This document shows, one piece after another, positions 60,665-64,000 of a DNA stretch of 64,000 nt. Origin of the DNA: Companilactobacillus sp. RD055328 (GTDB lineage: Bacteria > Bacillota > Bacilli > Lactobacillales > Lactobacillaceae); NCBI RefSeq assembly GCF_022835675.1, contig NZ_BQUT01000005.1, forward strand, positions 447,251 to 511,250, written 5' to 3'. The notes below the pieces were generated by a model. It saw only the letters and a list, made by a program, of their open reading frames with translations. It was not told the origin of the DNA and did no database searches. Position numbers and translations under genes: made by a program. Numbering within the stretch: the stretch's first letter is position 1; each line of letters begins with the position of its first letter.

Positions 60665-61025
60665 GGGGTCGTTCTGGATTCGACATGTGTAATAGCGTGT
60701 GAGCTGCACTTCGTAGCGTCATCTACGTAAAAATGGCACAGTTTATTATAACTGCAAAAAATAATAACTCTTACGCTGTAGCTGCTTAATAACCAGTTCT
60801 GCGTGATCCATCTGGGTTAGTCCCGAGTCCAGTCGTGGGTCCTATAATTGAGGGACTACGTTTAACTGTGCATTCTGAATAGTTAAAAAGAGATTACCGG
60901 AATAGCCATTATGGCTTGCCTGGTTGTGTGGCGTACATAGTGGCGAAACTTAAATAACACATCTATGAGTGTAGATGTTCACATAGCATTATGCTTGGAC
61001 GCGGGTTCGACTCCCGCCGACTCCA
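60665..61025 (+). ncRNA. ssrA: Transfer-messenger RNA (tmRNA)
   Basis: The ends pair as a tRNA acceptor stem (GGGGTCG 60665-60671 with CGACTCC 61018-61024), the 3' part has the T arm GCGGGTTCGACTCCCGC, and GGATTCGACA is the usual 5' motif. The tag frame at 60754-60788 reads AKNNNSYAVAA and stop, a typical proteolysis tag for stalled-ribosome products. Length about 361 nt is normal. CCA is not encoded. Confidence 0.95.
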
Positions 61026-61026
61026 T

Positions 61027-61060
61027 AAAAAAACCTTTCACAAATGTGAAAGGTTTTTTT
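61027..61060. terminator. Bidirectional terminator, tmRNA / ackA
   Basis: AAACCTTTCACA/TGTGAAAGGTTT with seven-base A and T tracts on either side. Confidence 0.9.
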
Positions 61061-61061
61061 A

Positions 61062-62249
61062 TTATTTAGTTAATCTAACAACGTCTCTTACAATCATCAA
61101 TTCTTCATCAGTTGGAATCATCATAACGTCAACTGTTGAATCATCTGCACTAATTACACATGCGTCATTTGCATTTTCATTACGAGTTTCATCAATCTTC
61201 ATACCCATGTAATTAAAGTTATCAATCACTGCTTGTCTAATTTGTGGATTATGTTCACCCATACCAGCAGTAAATACAATAGCATCGACACCATTCAATA
61301 GAGCGATATATGAACCTACATATTTAACCAAGCGATTAATAAAGATATCAATTGCTAATTGTGAACGTGGGTTTTCATCTTTTGTAGCGATTAAGTCACG
61401 CATATCTGGTGATACGCCAGATATACCTAATAATCCTGACTTATTATTAAGAATTTCAATCATATCATCAGGGTCATTAATATTCTCTTTGTTCATAAGA
61501 TAAGCTACTAATGATGCATCAATATCACCAGAACGTGAACTCATTGTAACACCTGCAAGTGGTGTGAATCCCATAGATGTATCTACAGATTTACCACCAT
61601 CAATAGCAGTAATTGAAACACCACTACCAATGTGCATAGTTATCATCTTCAAATCTTCAATTGGCTTGTTTAATACTTTAGCAGCTTTCTGTGAAACATA
61701 TTTATGAGAAGTTCCATGAGCTCCAAACTTACGAACACCATATTTCTCATAGTATTCATAAGGAATACTGTATAGATAGTTTTCTTTATCCATAGTTGTA
61801 TGGAATGAAGTATCAAAAACAGCCACTTCTGAAGCGTTAGGTAGAATCTTCATAAATGATTCAATACCTTTCAGCTCAGCTATGTTATGAAGAGGTGCAA
61901 AGTCTGCATATTTCTTTATTCCCGCTAAAACTTTGTCATCAACTACAATTGAATCTTCATACTCACTACCACCAGAAACAACACGATGTCCTACACCTGT
62001 AATTTCTTCAATACTTTGAACCACATTTAGTTCCAATAAGTTATCTAATAACATATTGACCGCTTTTTCGTGTGTTTCAATATCTTCATTAATTTCTTTT
62101 TTTTGCCCATTAAACTTAATTGAGAACACTGATCCTGGGATACCTAAACGATCAACCATACCTTCAGCAATGACCGCTTCTGAAGGAACTTCGTATAATT
62201 TCCATTTTAATGTTGAACTACCTGAATTTACTGCTAATATTTTACTCAA
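61062..62249 (-). CDS. ackA: Acetate kinase
   Basis: A 395-residue enzyme making acetate and ATP from acetyl phosphate and ADP. ILAVNSGSSTLKWKLYE is the N-terminal ATPase signature; RVVSGGSEY and MGFTPLAGVTMSSRSGDID follow, and the adenine-site motif FTAGMGEH lies near residue 325. I use the TTG at 62249, seven bases after AAGGAG; the longer frame has no site. It follows the methyltransferase gene by 4 bp, the common order comG-ytxK-ackA in lactobacilli and bacilli. Confidence 0.95.
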   Translation of the reverse strand: MSKILAVNSGSSTLKWKLYEVPSEAVIAEGMVDRLGIPGSVFSIKFNGQKKEINEDIETHEKAVNMLLDNLLELNVVQSIEEITGVGHRVVSGGSEYEDSIVVDDKVLAGIKKYADFAPLHNIAELKGIESFMKILPNASEVAVFDTSFHTTMDKENYLYSIPYEYYEKYGVRKFGAHGTSHKYVSQKAAKVLNKPIEDLKMITMHIGSGVSITAIDGGKSVDTSMGFTPLAGVTMSSRSGDIDASLVAYLMNKENINDPDDMIEILNNKSGLLGISGVSPDMRDLIATKDENPRSQLAIDIFINRLVKYVGSYIALLNGVDAIVFTAGMGEHNPQIRQAVIDNFNYMGMKIDETRNENANDACVISADDSTVDVMMIPTDEELMIVRDVVRLTK

Positions 62250-62253
62250 TTCC

Positions 62254-63273
62254 CTACTCCTTATTAAAATTTGAATTTGTCCAGCTATTAATTTCCGCTT
62301 CAAAATTTTTAAATAAACGCATATCTTTTAATGAAGGAATTTCGCCCATCAAGACATTGTCTACTTGTTTAGCATCATCACCATGTTTTTGCAAAATCAC
62401 GAGTGATTTTTGTGCTTCTTTTGAATGAAACATATCATTTGGGAAACTAAGGACTCCCTGTAAGTATACATTTGAAGTCATCCATTTGGCTAGGGTTTGT
62501 GACTGATTAGTTTTAAATATTTCGCTTGGAACTACAAATATACCAAATCCACCATTTTTTAGATGTTCCATTGAATTCTCAATCAACAAATGATGTGCAA
62601 ACGATTTGCCCTCACTTGCTTTAGTCTCAAAACGCTCCAAATCTTCTTCAATTGGATAATACCCAACAGGCAAGTCAGCTATAACAAAATCAGCTTCTGA
62701 TATGGGCCAAAGCGCTACTGAATCTTGATGATATAAATCAAGATTAATATCTAATAATTGTGAATATGAATCAGTCACACTTAATAGTGAATCATCATTA
62801 TCAATACCAATTCCAGAAATTTTCATTTCATTTGTTGCTTTAATATTATTAATAACCTGCAACAATAAATTACCAGCTCCAACTGTTGGATCAATTATGC
62901 TTAAGCTATCTTCATCTGTAATAGCAATCAACTCATGCATTATTAGACTCACAATCATAGCTACAGAACCTGGTGTCATCAATTTATTTACTTCAGTTGC
63001 ATCATCTTTTTCAGCTTTTAGGATAGCTAATTGCATCACATCAAGTAATTCCTTAATGCTAAAACCACTTAGGTTAATATTCTTATATTTACTTTCTAAT
63101 TCTTCAACCGTTTGTTGATCTGGTGCATTATTCTCCACAAAAACTTCGCCAACTAATAAATCATGCATATTTTCAGCTAAAGCATCATGATTACTGGTTT
63201 TTAAAGCCTCTTGTAAAATCGTGGTCGTTTCTATAATTTGCTTAAATAATTCTTCTATCTTTTCTTCTGCCAT
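62254..63273 (-). CDS. Class I SAM-dependent methyltransferase (YtxK-like)
   Basis: A 339-residue N6-adenine methyltransferase-like protein. Motif I DPTVGAGNLLLQVIN binds SAM; the catalytic motif position reads ADLPVGYYP, a variant of the NPPY motif. The N-terminal about 100 residues are helical. It is found after the comG operon in many Firmicutes, where it is annotated as YtxK, of uncertain substrate. It precedes ackA. Confidence 0.85.
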   Translation of the reverse strand: MAEEKIEELFKQIIETTTILQEALKTSNHDALAENMHDLLVGEVFVENNAPDQQTVEELESKYKNINLSGFSIKELLDVMQLAILKAEKDDATEVNKLMTPGSVAMIVSLIMHELIAITDEDSLSIIDPTVGAGNLLLQVINNIKATNEMKISGIGIDNDDSLLSVTDSYSQLLDINLDLYHQDSVALWPISEADFVIADLPVGYYPIEEDLERFETKASEGKSFAHHLLIENSMEHLKNGGFGIFVVPSEIFKTNQSQTLAKWMTSNVYLQGVLSFPNDMFHSKEAQKSLVILQKHGDDAKQVDNVLMGEIPSLKDMRLFKNFEAEINSWTNSNFNKE

Positions 63274-63340
63274 AGTTTACCTCAATTAGTCTGTTAATTA
63301 AGTTTACAGATAAAGAAGTACTATTACAAGCAAACTAAGT

Positions 63341-63523
63341 TCAATTATATAAGATAGAATTTATTTCTTTTTGGTAATAATTATCTAATTCTCTATTAAC
63401 TTTTACTTCATTTTGAAAGGATGTAACTTTTATCAATAAACATGTAGTTGTCAACTGCAAAGCTATAATAGAAATTAATAATACAGATGCCTTTCTAGTC
63501 TTATATTTTATTAACATATTCAT
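63341..63523 (-). CDS. comGG: ComGG-like competence pseudopilin component
   Basis: A 60-residue protein with an N-terminal hydrophobic helix (ASVLLISIIALQLTTTCLL) after a basic start. It overlaps comGF by 23 bp and ends the comG operon, which is the ComGG position. It is shorter than typical ComGG and lacks a prepilin site that I can see; the name is based on position. Confidence 0.55.
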   Translation of the reverse strand: MNMLIKYKTRKASVLLISIIALQLTTTCLLIKVTSFQNEVKVNRELDNYYQKEINSILYN

Positions 63524-63929
63524 ATGTCCTTCTATATTTTAATCGTGCTTTCATCTGGAAAATATTATCATGATAATTCATTTCTATTTGTTTTACATCG
63601 TTAAGTAATGGCATATGTCCACCTTTAACTCCTTTCACACGAATCATACCTTTATATTGTTCTAATACATAATCCTTATTAGGTTGTGTATAGTTTGGAC
63701 CAGATACTAACATTAACTTATCATTCTTACACTCTTTTATTTTTGCTCCAGCTAATAAATAATCCAATTTTAACATTGAAGTGTGCCACTTAATTAGTGT
63801 TAGATTTTCTTGTCTAATTAATCGATTGGTAAAAAATATTTCATTACAAATCACTGAGAAACATACGGTGCTTAATAACAAATATAAAATCACTTCATAT
63901 AAAATAAATCCTCGACTATTTCTTATCAA
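63501..63929 (-). CDS. comGF: ComGF-like competence protein
   Basis: A 142-residue protein with TTG start. The N-terminal GFILYEVILYLLLSTVCFSV is a pseudopilin-like membrane helix, and the C-terminal VKGVKGGHMPLL...IEMNYHDNIFQMKARLKYRR fits ComGF. It takes part in the competence pseudopilus that takes up DNA. It overlaps both the upstream comGE-like and downstream comGG-like genes. Confidence 0.75.
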   Translation of the reverse strand: MIRNSRGFILYEVILYLLLSTVCFSVICNEIFFTNRLIRQENLTLIKWHTSMLKLDYLLAGAKIKECKNDKLMLVSGPNYTQPNKDYVLEQYKGMIRVKGVKGGHMPLLNDVKQIEMNYHDNIFQMKARLKYRRTYEYVNKI

Positions 63930-64000
63930 TTATAAATTTCGTTCCCTTACTTGAGTTTAATATGTAATTTTTAGAGCCTATTTTTTTCAGTTGATACTTA
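63916..64000 (-). CDS. Partial ComGE-like competence gene (3' end)
   Basis: An open frame enters from the right edge and ends with TAG at 63918-63916, overlapping comGF by 14 bp. Visible residues are KYQLKKIGSKNYILNSSKGT and a short basic end. By position it should be comGE; too little is visible to prove it. Confidence 0.45.
   Translation of the reverse strand, partial: KYQLKKIGSKNYILNSSKGTKFIIDKK

Overview
The window is AT-rich low-GC Gram-positive DNA, most likely from a member of the Lactobacillaceae. Supporting markers are a tmRNA with tag AKNNNSYAVAA, a T-box leader, a LexA/DinR-type SOS box, LTA synthase, the gene order comGE-comGF-comGG / ytxK-type methyltransferase / ackA, a YolD-UmuC pair, and strong AAGGAGG ribosome binding sites. 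The species cannot be named from the sequence alone.

Positions 1 to about 32,610 are most of an SPP1/TP901-like siphovirus prophage. Its left end, with holin, lysin and the second att site, lies outside the window. On the minus strand, read from right to left, are: Cro and DUF771; an early operon (Gp157, helicase, Sak4-like ATPase, DUF669 SSB-like protein, PrimPol, VapE helicase); an iteron cluster that looks like the replication origin; a VRR-NUC nuclease; a string of small accessory ORFs; a RinA/ArpU-like late activator; then terminase, portal, MuF-type head protein, scaffold, capsid, connectors, tail tube, frameshifted tail chaperones, tape measure, Dit, Tal with a GH25 lysozyme domain, and a baseplate protein. 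On the plus strand at the right end are the lysogeny genes: CI-like repressor, an Abi_2/AbiF-type HEPN protein followed by a structured RNA, an ImmA-like protein, a lipoprotein, a membrane protein, and the tyrosine integrase. The integrase points at a tRNA-Glu(CTC) gene whose 3' end faces the prophage, so that gene is the likely attachment site.

Several prophage units look like independent cargo. The most notable is a three-gene unit (15974-17297) with its own promoter, palindromic operator and terminator: HicA toxin, a HicB antitoxin with a long C-terminal extension, and a small protein resembling a SecB chaperone. I read this as a candidate toxin-antitoxin-chaperone (TAC) system in a Gram-positive prophage. 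Others are an Abi gene with an abiF-like RNA, a MuF head protein fused to a zincin domain with a small downstream partner, a reverse-oriented winged-helix/TM moron, and a possible 60-nt plus-strand RNA.

Positions 32,614 to 64,000 are ordinary chromosome: tRNA-Glu, ndk, a VOC protein, an EndA-like nuclease, glyA, an APC permease, a C69 dipeptidase, tRNA-Gln(CTG), YjcQ, an HxlR/oxidoreductase divergent pair, a Ca2+-type P-ATPase, an SOS-controlled umuC-yolD operon in which umuC has one in-frame stop, DUF817, pgi, VanZ, ltaS, a two-component system, a HAD phosphatase, a Tyr-type T-box operon (NhaC family transporter plus oxidoreductase), a LysM lytic enzyme with a WalR-like box, an FMN reductase, a YibE/F pair, tmRNA, ackA and the end of the comG operon. 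Many convergent pairs share bidirectional terminators.
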